Below are positions 1 to 8,612 of a stretch of 48,523 nt of DNA, piece by piece. The stretch lies in NCBI GenBank assembly GCA_023666335.1, contig JAMPCE010000001.1, forward strand, positions 1 through 48,523. The letters run 5' to 3'. A model generated the notes under the pieces. That model did not search any database. It had not been told where the DNA came from and saw nothing but the letters and a program-made list of their open reading frames with translations. Both the position numbers and the translations under genes were made by a program. The number at the start of each line of letters is the position of its first letter. The stretch's first letter is position 1. The DNA is from a bacterium. Lineage in GTDB: Bacteria > Bacillota > Clostridia > Lachnospirales > Lachnospiraceae.

Positions 1-71
1 CTATTATAGCGGCTTTCCTGCAAAAGCGCAATAAAAAGTGAGAGAAAATCGTGCAGAAATGGGAGATTGTA

Positions 72-100
72 TTGATTTTAGATAAAAAATCGCATATAAT
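72..100 (+). promoter_or_regulatory. sigma-A promoter of the GH3 gene
   Basis: A -35 box TTGATT at 72-77 and a perfect -10 box TATAAT at 95-100 are separated by 17 bases. The start codon lies 57 bases downstream, so the leader is short. Confidence 0.7.
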
Positions 101-157
101 GTTTCTATCCGCACTGTTTTCGGGGGTTACGGTGCGACACAAATGAAGGAGGAAACT

Positions 158-1813
158 ATGGGGGCGGCGAAAACGGAGACGAGCGCGACAAAGAGCTTTT
201 TAGCGCTCTGCAAGGATGCGGTAGCGGTACAGGAAAAATTTCTTTTGGACAGGCTTGCGGAAAATAAGGATACGGAGTACGGAAAACTGTTCGGGTTTGA
301 GGATATCCACTCGGTGGAGGAATATCAAAAGGAACTGCCGATCACATTTCACTATGATTATGAGGCGGCGATCGACCGCCAGTTAGGGGGAGAAGCAGGG
401 ACGCTCACGGCGGACAAGCCTGTGTTTTACTGCATCAGTTCGGGCAGCACGGATTCCCCGAAATATGTGCCAATCGTGGAGCAGGATATCAAAAGGCAGT
501 ATTTTTACTGGCATGATCTGATTCGGGAGACGATCAGACGGCACATTCCGGACGCCTCGGACGAAGAATTGTTCGGCAAGATCTTTGAGACGGGTGAGTT
601 TCGCCGTAATTTTATGGAGGACGGCACGATGAGCGGCGTCCGTGCGTCCGCTTTGAACCGCTATCTGGAGGCAAAGGGAGAATTTGATATCGACTGTTAT
701 ACGGCGCCTCTGGAGGTCGTGTTCCCGGAGCAGATGGAGGATATGCTCTATGTCAAACTGCGGTTTGCCCTCGCCTGTAGAGAGGTCACGGCGATCCACG
801 GCGTTTTCGTCAACCGCGTGGTGGGCATGTTCCGTTATCTGGTGGATAACTGGGAGGACTTCCTTTCCGATATCGAGACGGGGAAAGTCAGCGATTGTTT
901 CCCGGTGAGTCACGAATGGCAGCGTTATCTGGAAGAAAAACTTCCGGCGGATCCCGAGCGGGCGGCGGAACTTCGGCAGATCCCGACGGAAAATCTGCAA
1001 AAAGGGCTGGTGCGGAAGATTTGGCCGAAGATCCGATATGGGCAGCTGATCGGCGGCAGTATGTTTGCGGCTTACATGGATAAACTCTGGATGTATGTGG
1101 AGGATCTGCCGATTCATTTCTTTACCTATGCGGCTTCGGAAGGGTGCTTCGGCATTGTCAGGGATATGGGAGAGGAGGACGCTTTCTATGTGCTGCTCCC
1201 GGACACCTGCTTTTATGAGTTTATGCCCGAGACCGGAGACGGCGAGCGCATTTACACGATCCGCGATGTGGAAGTGGGGAGCAAATACGAGATCCTGATC
1301 ACGACGCTCTCCGGGATGTACCGTTACGCGATCGGCGACGTCGTGGAAGTCGTGGGTTTCGAGGGGCAGGCGCCGGTCGTGCGGGTCTGCTACCGCAAGA
1401 GTCAGGTCATCAATATCGCGGACGAGAAGATGAATGTGCGCCAGTTGGAAAATGCGATGCGGAAATTCCAGAGGCGCGCGGAGTGCAGCGCAGAGGGGTA
1501 CTGTGTAGACGGCGATTATACCCAGAAGCTGCCGCGCTATCTGCTTTATCTGGAACTGTCCGGCGGAAAAATGCCGGAAGATGCGGCGGAGATTTTAGAT
1601 GAGTGCCTGATGGAGAGCTGCTCCGGCTATAAGCGGGACAGGGAACTTGCGGAACTGGAAAAAGTGTTTATCCAGCCCGTTCCAAAAGGGGCTTTTAAGG
1701 CATACGGGCGGTTCATGGCAAAGCTTGGCCGCAGGAAAGAGCAGGATAAGCCGCTGCGGATCCTCATCACGGAGGAGCAGAAAGCGTTTTTTGGCGGGGC
1801 GCTTTTGTCATGA
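158..1813 (+). CDS. GH3-family acyl-adenylate-forming protein
   Basis: A 551-aa protein of the GH3 superfamily, which in plants makes acyl-adenylates and conjugates them to amino acids; the bacterial members' substrates are mostly unknown. Motif 1 is visible as SSGSTDSPKYVP near residue 92, motif 2 as YAASEG near residue 325, and motif 3 as YRYAIGDVVEV near residue 393, in the right order for the ANL-like fold. Length fits the family. An ATG at 143 is also in frame, but AGGAGG at 147-152 lies inside that reading and is 5 bases from the ATG at 158, so 158 is chosen. The stop overlaps the next start (ATGA), so the two genes are translationally coupled. Assignment to family is firm; the substrate is not predictable from sequence. 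Confidence 0.85.
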   Translation: MGAAKTETSATKSFLALCKDAVAVQEKFLLDRLAENKDTEYGKLFGFEDIHSVEEYQKELPITFHYDYEAAIDRQLGGEAGTLTADKPVFYCISSGSTDSPKYVPIVEQDIKRQYFYWHDLIRETIRRHIPDASDEELFGKIFETGEFRRNFMEDGTMSGVRASALNRYLEAKGEFDIDCYTAPLEVVFPEQMEDMLYVKLRFALACREVTAIHGVFVNRVVGMFRYLVDNWEDFLSDIETGKVSDCFPVSHEWQRYLEEKLPADPERAAELRQIPTENLQKGLVRKIWPKIRYGQLIGGSMFAAYMDKLWMYVEDLPIHFFTYAASEGCFGIVRDMGEEDAFYVLLPDTCFYEFMPETGDGERIYTIRDVEVGSKYEILITTLSGMYRYAIGDVVEVVGFEGQAPVVRVCYRKSQVINIADEKMNVRQLENAMRKFQRRAECSAEGYCVDGDYTQKLPRYLLYLELSGGKMPEDAAEILDECLMESCSGYKRDRELAELEKVFIQPVPKGAFKAYGRFMAKLGRRKEQDKPLRILITEEQKAFFGGALLS

Positions 1814-3228
1814 AGCTGCCGGAAGCCTTTCTTGCGAGGATGGAGCATCTGTTGGGCGGCGAATATGAGGCTTTTTTGAGAAGTTACGGGGAGGAGCGGC
1901 AGTACGGTCTGCGGCGCAATCCCCTGAAGGCTTCCGAGGAAACATTTATCAGGGTAATGCCCTTTCCGCTCCAAAAGATTGCCTGGGCGCGGGAAGGGTA
2001 TTCTTATGACGCTGCGTCTAAGCCCGGGAGTCATGTCTTTCATGAGGCGGGCGCCTACTATATTCAGGAGCCTTCGGCTATGGCGGCGGTGGAGGCGCTT
2101 GACCCGCAGCCGGGCGAGCGGATCCTCGATCTGTGCGCCGCGCCGGGCGGGAAGACGACGCAGATCGCGGGGCGGATGGACGGAAAAGGGCTTCTTGTGG
2201 CAAATGAAGTCGTCGGGGAGCGCGCGAAGATCCTTTCCCAGAATGTAGAGCGTATGGGGATCGCGAACTGCGTGGTGTGTTCAGAAAAACCGGAGCGGCT
2301 GTCGATGCTGTTTCCGGCTTTTTTCGATCGGGTGCTGGTGGATGCGCCCTGTTCCGGAGAGGGGATGTTCCGCAAGGAGCCTGCCGCGCGGGGGGAATGG
2401 AGCAAGGAAGCGGTCGCCATGTGCGCCGACAGACAGGCGGCAGTCATGAGAGAGGCGGCGAAGCTGGTAAAGCCGGGCGGTGTTTTGGTCTATTCCACCT
2501 GTACGTTTTCTCCGGAGGAGAATGAGGGGACGGTCAGCGCATTTTTGCGGGAGCAGGAGGCATATCATATAGAGGACATTCCCTGCGGCAGTCTGTTTTC
2601 GCCGGGGAGGCAGGACTGGATCATGGAGGCTGCGCCCGGGATCGAGCGGACGGGCAGGATCTGGCCTCATCTGCAAAGGGGAGAAGGGCATTTTGTTGCC
2701 AGACTGCGGCGAAACGGCGCAGGAGAGGCGGCGCAGGCGCCTGTAGAAAGGAAGCGTCGGGAAGCAGGCGGCGGAAAAAGCAGGGGCGGTGTACGGTCGG
2801 ATTCAGAGTTATGTAAACTTGCAGATGGCTTTTTGCGGGACGAGCTGGAAGTGACGGAAGCGTGGAGAGACAGCCATACGGGACGGCTGTTCCGCTTTGG
2901 GGAGCAGATCTATCTGATGCCGGGCGAAATGCCGCCGCTTGCGGGGATCCGTGTGCTGCGCCCTGGATTACAGCTTATGACGGAGAAGAAAAAACGCTTC
3001 GAGCCGGCACACGCGCTTGCCCTTTCTCTCAAGCCGGACGATATTGGAAAAAAGCGGGAAGTTTCCTATGAGGAGGCTTTGGGGTGGCTGCGCGGGGAGA
3101 GCCTGTCCTGTCAGGACGAAGAGGGCTGGACGGCGCTTTTCTATGAGGGTTTCTGCCTTGGATTCGGCAAGGCGTCCGCAGGGCAGATGAAGAACCATTA
3201 TCCGAAAGGGCTGCGGAAAAACTTATAA
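1810..3228 (+). CDS. rRNA cytosine-C5 methyltransferase, RsmF/RsmB (NOL1/NOP2/Sun) family
   Basis: A 472-aa SAM-dependent m5C RNA methyltransferase. The SAM-binding motif ILDLCAAPGGKTTQ (about residue 105), the motif IV cysteine in DAPCSGEGMFRKEP (about 180) and the catalytic-cysteine motif VYSTCTFSPEENEG (about 230) are all intact. The C-terminal half (residues about 340-472) carries the extra PUA-like region seen in RsmF-type enzymes rather than the N-terminal NusB domain of RsmB, so the likely target is 16S rRNA. It begins at the ATG overlapping the GH3 stop by four bases. There is no obvious terminator behind it; a separate promoter drives the following gene. Confidence 0.88.
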   Translation: MKLPEAFLARMEHLLGGEYEAFLRSYGEERQYGLRRNPLKASEETFIRVMPFPLQKIAWAREGYSYDAASKPGSHVFHEAGAYYIQEPSAMAAVEALDPQPGERILDLCAAPGGKTTQIAGRMDGKGLLVANEVVGERAKILSQNVERMGIANCVVCSEKPERLSMLFPAFFDRVLVDAPCSGEGMFRKEPAARGEWSKEAVAMCADRQAAVMREAAKLVKPGGVLVYSTCTFSPEENEGTVSAFLREQEAYHIEDIPCGSLFSPGRQDWIMEAAPGIERTGRIWPHLQRGEGHFVARLRRNGAGEAAQAPVERKRREAGGGKSRGGVRSDSELCKLADGFLRDELEVTEAWRDSHTGRLFRFGEQIYLMPGEMPPLAGIRVLRPGLQLMTEKKKRFEPAHALALSLKPDDIGKKREVSYEEALGWLRGESLSCQDEEGWTALFYEGFCLGFGKASAGQMKNHYPKGLRKNL

Positions 3229-3252
3229 AATACTTAATTTTGACATATGGGC

Positions 3253-3281
3253 TTGCCAAATGATTCCGCCTGGAATATACT
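3253..3281 (+). promoter_or_regulatory. sigma-A promoter of the O-acyltransferase unit
   Basis: TTGCCA at 3253-3258, a 17-base spacer and TATACT at 3276-3281. It lies in the 119-base gap before the MBOAT gene. Confidence 0.6.
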
Positions 3282-3347
3282 AGATTTAGGTTTTTACAAA
3301 AGAGAAACCACTTTAGCTTGTGTTTGCTTGTGCAGGGAGTTTTGTCG

Positions 3348-4766
3348 ATGTTATTCTCCAGCGTTGGATTTTTATTTCGGTTTCTGCCGATTTTTATTCT
3401 GATATATGTTGCGTTGCCAAAATATCGAAACATCATATTGTTGCTCGGGAGTCTGATTTTCTATGGAGTGGGGGAACCGTACTTTGTTCTGCTGCTTCTT
3501 TTGTCTGTTCTGGTAAATTATGCGCTGAACTGTTATATGTTCTGGGAACCCAGATCTCCCCAGACGAATCGGAAGCGGAAGTCGGCAAGACGGAAAAAGC
3601 GGGCGCTTACTCTGGCGGCGGTCTTTGATCTCGGCACGCTGTTTGTGTTCAAATATTGGGATTTTGCGGCGGGAAACGTAAACGCCCTGCTCGGCGAAGA
3701 ACAGGTGCCGCTTCTTGCGCTCGCGCTGCCGCTGGGGATCAGCTTTTACACGTTTCAGATGATCTCCTACCAGATCGACTGCTATCGGGGGACGGTGGAG
3801 AAGCGGGCGGATCTGCTTGCGTTTGCCACGTATGTCTGCATGTTTCCGCAGCTCATTGCGGGTCCCATCCTGCGCTACGGGGAGGTGGCGGACCGCCTGG
3901 AAAACCGCAAGGTGCGGATTCGCGATTTGGAAAACGGCTTGAAACTTTTTACGTTCGGCTTGGGACTGAAAGTGCTTTTGGCGAATCAGATCGGTACGCT
4001 CTGGAACCTGATCATGACGGCGGGGGCGGGGCGGCTGCATACGCTGGTGGCGTGGCTTGGCGCATTCGCTTACTCCTTTCAGATCTATTTTGATTTCTGG
4101 GGCTATTCCGTGATGGCGATGGGGCTGGGCAAGATGCTGGGCTTTTCGATCCCGCGCAATTTCAATAACCCCTATGTGTCCCGTTCCCTCTCGGAATTTT
4201 GGCGGCGCTGGCACATGACGCTGGGGCGGTGGTTTCGGGAGTATGTTTATTTCCCGCTCGGCGGCAGCCGTAAGGGGCGCGGACGGACGGTCTTTAATCT
4301 GTTTGTCGTCTGGGTGTGTACGGGGCTTTGGCATGGCGCGGATTGGAACTTTGTTCTCTGGGGCATCGTTTTTTTTCTGTTCCTGTCTCTGGAAAAGAGA
4401 ACCTACGGGAAATGGATGGAGCGGAGCAGGATTTTCGGGCATGTCTACACGCTTCTGCTGATTCCTGTAACATGGGTGATCTTCGGCATCACGGATATGG
4501 GGCAATTGATCGGGTATCTGGAAAATATGGCAGGTCTGCACAGACAGGAAGTTCTGGTGGGAACGACGCAGCTTCTGCGGTATCTGAAAGAGTATGCACC
4601 ACTTTTGATAGCATGTGTTATTTTTGCGACGCCCCTGCCGGAAAGACTGTATTGGAAATGGAAAGACCGCTGGTTTACCGTGCTGCTGTTGCTGGTTGTG
4701 TTCTGGTGGTCAGTGTATGAAATCCTGTCAGGAAGTAATAATCCGTTTTTGTATTTTCGGTTTTAA
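3348..4766 (+). CDS. MBOAT-family O-acyltransferase (AlgI/DltB-like)
   Basis: A 472-aa polytopic membrane protein that should move acyl (usually acetyl) groups across the membrane onto an exported glycan. The family signature is clear: SEFWRRWHMTLGRWFREYVYFPLGGSR around residue 290 and the catalytic histidine in GLWHGADWNFVLWG around residue 330. About ten hydrophobic segments run from MLFSSVGFLFRFLPIFIL at the start to the C-terminal end. A TTG at 3318 opens the frame, but CAGGGAG at 3332-3338 precedes the ATG at 3348, and MLFSS is the usual N-terminus of this family. The next gene, 30 bases on, encodes an SGNH-like protein, the usual partner that completes extracellular acetyl transfer. Which polysaccharide is modified cannot be read from the sequence. 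Confidence 0.88.
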   Translation: MLFSSVGFLFRFLPIFILIYVALPKYRNIILLLGSLIFYGVGEPYFVLLLLLSVLVNYALNCYMFWEPRSPQTNRKRKSARRKKRALTLAAVFDLGTLFVFKYWDFAAGNVNALLGEEQVPLLALALPLGISFYTFQMISYQIDCYRGTVEKRADLLAFATYVCMFPQLIAGPILRYGEVADRLENRKVRIRDLENGLKLFTFGLGLKVLLANQIGTLWNLIMTAGAGRLHTLVAWLGAFAYSFQIYFDFWGYSVMAMGLGKMLGFSIPRNFNNPYVSRSLSEFWRRWHMTLGRWFREYVYFPLGGSRKGRGRTVFNLFVVWVCTGLWHGADWNFVLWGIVFFLFLSLEKRTYGKWMERSRIFGHVYTLLLIPVTWVIFGITDMGQLIGYLENMAGLHRQEVLVGTTQLLRYLKEYAPLLIACVIFATPLPERLYWKWKDRWFTVLLLLVVFWWSVYEILSGSNNPFLYFRF

Positions 4767-4796
4767 GAAGAAGACGCAATTTGGGTGGGATGAATC

Positions 4797-5840
4797 ATGA
4801 ACAAAAACAAGATAAAATATATACTGGAAATCACATATAACTGCCCGTTTATTTTATTGCTCGTGTGCACGAGTCTTTTTGCGTTCCCCCTTTTTAATAC
4901 GATGGAGAATCGGGAAAACGGTAATATGACAACGGTATTAAAAGAAGTAGAGGAAAAGATCGAGACCGTTGCTCCCGTTGTTTCTTCGAATCCTGTCGAA
5001 GAAAAAATGGAAAATGAAGGAACACGCAAGGAAGAAAATAACGTTATTGAGAACGCGGAAGAACAAAATACAGAAGAGGAAACCGCAGAAACGCCTGTAG
5101 AATCGCGGGAAAGAGAAATCTATGTCAAAAAATTTGAGGAATATACGCCGATTGAGATAAATTCCCCATATTACTCGGATGCAGGAAAAGTTGCATTGAC
5201 CACCCCCTATGATTATGTATTAGAGAACGACAGTTATTTTAATGACGCCGCTTTTCTGGGAGATTCGAGGACTTTGGGCATCTCCGACTATGTCGGTTTT
5301 GAGGAAGCGGATTTTTACTGTGACAACGGTATGACGATCTATAAGCTTCTGGATGATAAGGGTGTGACCTGGCAGCGGACCGGAGAGAAAGTGGATATGA
5401 AAGCGGTCCTGCAGGAGAAGCGGTACGGCAAGATCTATATCATGCTCGGCATGAATGAGCTGGGGTATGGGGACACGGCGATGTATCAGCGCAAGTACCG
5501 ACAGGTCATCCGTCAGATCAGGGAATGGCAGCCGGGTGTGATCATCTATGTGATGGCGAATCTCCATGTGAGTCGGGAGAAGAACAATATGGAGACCGAA
5601 TTTAACAATGTCAATATCAATGACAAGAATGTGGCGGCGGCAAGACTTGCCAACGGCAGGGATATTTTTTATCTGGACTGCAACCCGCTCTTTACGGATG
5701 AAGAGGGCTATTTACAGGCGGAACTCACCTTTGACGGCGTGCATCTCTATGCCCAGAATTACGATAAGTGGCGGACGTTTCTGATGGAGCACGGCGTGGA
5801 GAGAGAGGAAGCGGATCATGGAAACGACGCGGTTGAATAA
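4797..5840 (+). CDS. membrane-anchored SGNH/GDSL-like acyl-transfer partner
   Basis: A 347-aa protein with one N-terminal membrane segment (about residues 17-34), a Glu-rich low-complexity stalk (about 45-108) and a C-terminal SGNH hydrolase-like domain. Block I is FLGDSRTLG with Ser157 as the likely nucleophile; block III is LGMNELGYGD; block V is FDGVHL, supplying the Asp and His. It sits 30 bases after the MBOAT gene, matching AlgI/AlgX-type and similar pairs in which the membrane protein exports the acyl group and the SGNH protein places it on the glycan. The GDSR variant of the GDSL box is common in this group. The last 23 bases overlap the next gene. Confidence 0.75.
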   Translation: MNKNKIKYILEITYNCPFILLLVCTSLFAFPLFNTMENRENGNMTTVLKEVEEKIETVAPVVSSNPVEEKMENEGTRKEENNVIENAEEQNTEEETAETPVESREREIYVKKFEEYTPIEINSPYYSDAGKVALTTPYDYVLENDSYFNDAAFLGDSRTLGISDYVGFEEADFYCDNGMTIYKLLDDKGVTWQRTGEKVDMKAVLQEKRYGKIYIMLGMNELGYGDTAMYQRKYRQVIRQIREWQPGVIIYVMANLHVSREKNNMETEFNNVNINDKNVAAARLANGRDIFYLDCNPLFTDEEGYLQAELTFDGVHLYAQNYDKWRTFLMEHGVEREEADHGNDAVE

Positions 5841-6537
5841 ATATCTTGCCGCCTGCGGGGTATGCTCCAGGCGGGATGCGGATAAGCTGATAGAGGAGGG
5901 CGTCGTCCTTGTAAACGGAGTGACTGCCCGAGCCGGCGTGAAAGTTTCCGCGGCGGATACCGTCACGGTCCGCGGGAAGACGGTTCATGCGCCGCAGGGA
6001 AATGTCGTTCTGGCTTATTATAAGCCGAAAGGTGTGGTCTGTACCGAGCGGGACGCCCATGCGGAGAGGATCGTGACAAAGGAGATCGGCTATTCCAGGC
6101 GGGTGACGTATGCAGGGCGGCTGGACAAGGATTCCGAGGGTCTTTTGCTGCTCACGGATGACGGCGCGCTCATAGAGGCGATGATGCGGGGGCGTCACGG
6201 GCATGAGAAGGAATACATCGTAAAGAGCGATAGAAAGTGGAGTGACGCCGCCATTGCCAATATGCAGGCGGGCGTGTATCTGGCGGAGCTGTCCCAGGCG
6301 ACCCGCCCCTGTAAGATCGAGCGGATCGGGGACAGGACCTTAAAAATGACGCTCACGCAGGGCTTGAACAGGCAGATACGCCGTATGTGTAAAACGCAGG
6401 GCTATGAGGTCACGAGTCTAAAAAGAACACGCGTTATCAATATAGAACTGGGAACGCTCAAGCCGGGGGAGTACAGGGAGCTTACGGATACAGAGAAAAG
6501 CGAACTCTACCGACTCTGCGGCATGGAGCCGACCTGA
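5818..6537 (+). CDS. rluF: 23S rRNA pseudouridine synthase, RluF-type
   Basis: A 239-aa RsuA-family pseudouridine synthase. An N-terminal S4 RNA-binding domain (residues about 5-52, LNKYLAACGVCSRRDADKLI) precedes the catalytic domain with Asp103 in GRLDKDSEGLLLLTDDG. The C-terminal stretch with QGLNRQIRRMCKTQGYEV followed by RTRVIN and GEYRELTD resembles RluF (which modifies U2604 of 23S rRNA) more than RluB or RsuA; the sub-family call is from remembered similarity, the family call is firm. It starts inside the end of the upstream gene, 23 bases before its stop, suggesting coupled translation. Confidence 0.82.
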   Translation: METTRLNKYLAACGVCSRRDADKLIEEGVVLVNGVTARAGVKVSAADTVTVRGKTVHAPQGNVVLAYYKPKGVVCTERDAHAERIVTKEIGYSRRVTYAGRLDKDSEGLLLLTDDGALIEAMMRGRHGHEKEYIVKSDRKWSDAAIANMQAGVYLAELSQATRPCKIERIGDRTLKMTLTQGLNRQIRRMCKTQGYEVTSLKRTRVINIELGTLKPGEYRELTDTEKSELYRLCGMEPT

Positions 6538-6600
6538 GGGGCGGCAGGAGAAAGCGGAGATGACAGGCGGGTCATAACGATAGAAAAGGATGATGGTAAG

Positions 6601-8559
6601 ATGGCGGAAAATCAGATGGAACGGATGCGGGAGCTCGTCTCCCTGTTAAAGAGGGCTTCCGAGGCTTATTATGCAAAGGATGAGGAGATCATGTCCAATT
6701 TCGAGTATGATAAGCTCTATGATGAGCTGGTTTCTTTAGAGCAAAAGAGCGGCGTCACTTTTGCGGACAGCCCGACCGTGCAGGTGGGCTATGAAGCGGT
6801 GGAGGAACTGCCGAAAGAGCGCCACGAGACGCCGATGCTTTCCCTCGCGAAGACAAAGAGCAGGGAAGAGCTGCGCGACTGGTTAAACGGCAGGACGGGT
6901 CTGCTTTCCTGGAAGCTCGACGGATTGACCATCGTTTTGACATATCGGGACGGGGCTTTGCAGAAAGCGGTCACCAGAGGAAACGGCGAGGTGGGAGAGG
7001 TCGTCACGGGAAACGCCAGAGTCTTTCGTAATCTCCCCTTATCCATCCCCTATCGGGGCGAACTGATCCTGCGCGGCGAGGCGGTCATCACCTACAGCGA
7101 TTTTGAGAAGATCAACAGCGGGATCGAGGAAGAGCAGGCAAAGTACAAGAATCCCCGAAATCTTTGCAGCGGCAGCGTAAGGCAGCTCGACAATCGGATC
7201 ACGGCGGAAAGGAATGTGCGGTTTTATGCGTTTGCTCTGGTGCGCGCGGATGTGGACTTCCACAATGCCAGAAAAGAGCAGTTTGCTTTCTTGCGGGAAC
7301 AGGGCTTTGACGTGGTGGAGTACCGCGAGGTGGAAGCGGATACTATATTAAATAACATTGGTTATTTTGAGGAGAAGATACAGACCTACGATGTGCCGTC
7401 GGACGGGCTGGTCCTCACCTATGACGATATGGCATACGGTGCGTCGCTTGGCAGGACGGCAAAGTTTCCGCGGGATTCCATCGCGTTCAAGTGGGCGGAT
7501 GAGCTGCGGGAGACCACGCTTCTTGAGATGGAGTGGAGCGCCAGCCGCACGGGGCTCATCAATCCCGTGGCAATCTTTGAACCGGTGGAGCTGGAGGGCA
7601 CTACGGTGAGCCGCGCTTCCGTCCACAACATCAGTATCGTCAGGGGGTTAAAGCTGGGGATCGGGGACCGCATCACGGTCTATAAGGCGAATATGATCAT
7701 TCCGCAGATCGCGGAAAACCTGACAGGCAGCAATACGCTGGAAATTCCCGAATGCTGCCCCGTCTGCGGAAAACCCACCCGCATCAGCAGGGTGAATGAA
7801 GTGCAGTCCCTCTATTGCGATAATCCGGACTGCGACGCGAAGAAGATCAAATCATTTACGCTGCTTACAAGCCGCGACGCCCTGAATGTGGAAGGGCTCT
7901 CGGAGTCTACTCTGGAAAAGTTCCTTGCCAGAGGGTTTCTGCACGGCTTTGCGGATCTGTTCCGGCTGGAACGCTTCCGCGAGGAGATCGTGCAGATGGA
8001 GGGCTTTGGGGAAAAATCCTGGCAGAATCTGTCGAAGAGTCTGCAAATAGCGCGCAGTACGACGCTGCCCCGCCTGCTCTACGGATTGGGGATCGAGAAC
8101 ATCGGCGTTGCGAACGCGAAACTTTTGTGCAGGCACTTTGGCTATGATCTGAAAGCGCTGCAAAACGCCTCTCAGGAGGAACTTGCCGAGATTGACGGCA
8201 TCGGGGAAGTGATCGCGCAGAGCATCTATGATTATTTCCATGATGAAAAAGCGATGGCGCAGCTGGAGGATCTGCTGAGAGAACTTACCATAGAGACGAA
8301 CGATGCGGAAGAGGAAGAGCAGACGCTTTTGGGTATGAGTTTTGTGATCACGGGGAGTTTGACACATTTCGAGAACAGAAATGCCCTGAAAGAAGAAATC
8401 GAGAAGAAAGGCGGAAAGGTGACGGGCAGCGTGACGGGAAAGACCGTCTGCCTCATCAACAACGATACCGCTTCACAGTCCTCGAAGAATAAGAAAGCGA
8501 AAGAGCTGGGGGTGGAGATCCTCTCGGAAGGGGAATTTATGGCAAGGTATTTGGATTAA
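6601..8559 (+). CDS. ligA: NAD-dependent DNA ligase LigA, divergent active-site clade
   Basis: A 652-aa NAD+-dependent DNA ligase joining nicks in replication and repair. In order: NAD-binding Ia domain, adenylation domain with the nucleotide-accepting Lys105 in WKLDGL, OB fold, a four-cysteine zinc finger (CPVCG and CDNPDC near residues 385-408), helix-hairpin-helix repeats (about 440-560) and a BRCT domain (about 573-652). Full family length. Departures from the textbook motifs: the Glu two residues before the lysine in E. coli (CELKLDG) is Ser here, TRGDG reads TRGNG, and GEDVT reads GEVVT. The FKW motif of the adenylation domain is kept. A 16-bp palindrome (7351-7366) lies inside the gene with codon choice unlike its surroundings. 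Confidence 0.93.
   Translation: MAENQMERMRELVSLLKRASEAYYAKDEEIMSNFEYDKLYDELVSLEQKSGVTFADSPTVQVGYEAVEELPKERHETPMLSLAKTKSREELRDWLNGRTGLLSWKLDGLTIVLTYRDGALQKAVTRGNGEVGEVVTGNARVFRNLPLSIPYRGELILRGEAVITYSDFEKINSGIEEEQAKYKNPRNLCSGSVRQLDNRITAERNVRFYAFALVRADVDFHNARKEQFAFLREQGFDVVEYREVEADTILNNIGYFEEKIQTYDVPSDGLVLTYDDMAYGASLGRTAKFPRDSIAFKWADELRETTLLEMEWSASRTGLINPVAIFEPVELEGTTVSRASVHNISIVRGLKLGIGDRITVYKANMIIPQIAENLTGSNTLEIPECCPVCGKPTRISRVNEVQSLYCDNPDCDAKKIKSFTLLTSRDALNVEGLSESTLEKFLARGFLHGFADLFRLERFREEIVQMEGFGEKSWQNLSKSLQIARSTTLPRLLYGLGIENIGVANAKLLCRHFGYDLKALQNASQEELAEIDGIGEVIAQSIYDYFHDEKAMAQLEDLLRELTIETNDAEEEEQTLLGMSFVITGSLTHFENRNALKEEIEKKGGKVTGSVTGKTVCLINNDTASQSSKNKKAKELGVEILSEGEFMARYLD
7351..7366. repeat. 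16-bp palindrome AATAAC-ATTG-GTTATT (perfect)
   Basis: A perfect copy of the dispersed motif AATAAC-N4-GTTATT, inside ligA. It encodes NNIGY with AT-rich codons in an otherwise GC-rich stretch. Confidence 0.75.
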
Positions 8560-8562
8560 AAG

Positions 8563-8578
8563 AATAACATATGTTATT
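8563..8578. repeat. 16-bp palindrome AATAAC-ATAT-GTTATT (perfect)
   Basis: A perfect motif copy between the convergent stops of ligA (8559) and metA (8613). The whole 16 bases are self-complementary. No separate GC-rich terminator is visible in this 53-base gap. Confidence 0.78.
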
Positions 8579-8612
8579 TGTTGCCCTTGTTTTCGTATCA
8601 CAAAGCAGGAGA

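Noticed and set aside
3372-4541. 389-codon minus-strand frame opposite the MBOAT gene
   Set aside because: A shadow of a membrane-protein gene; the translation is low-complexity and basic with no family match.
5037-5048. AATAACGTTATT, the palindrome half-sites without the four-base spacer
   Set aside because: It lacks the N4 spacer shared by all other copies and lies in an AT-rich linker; not counted.
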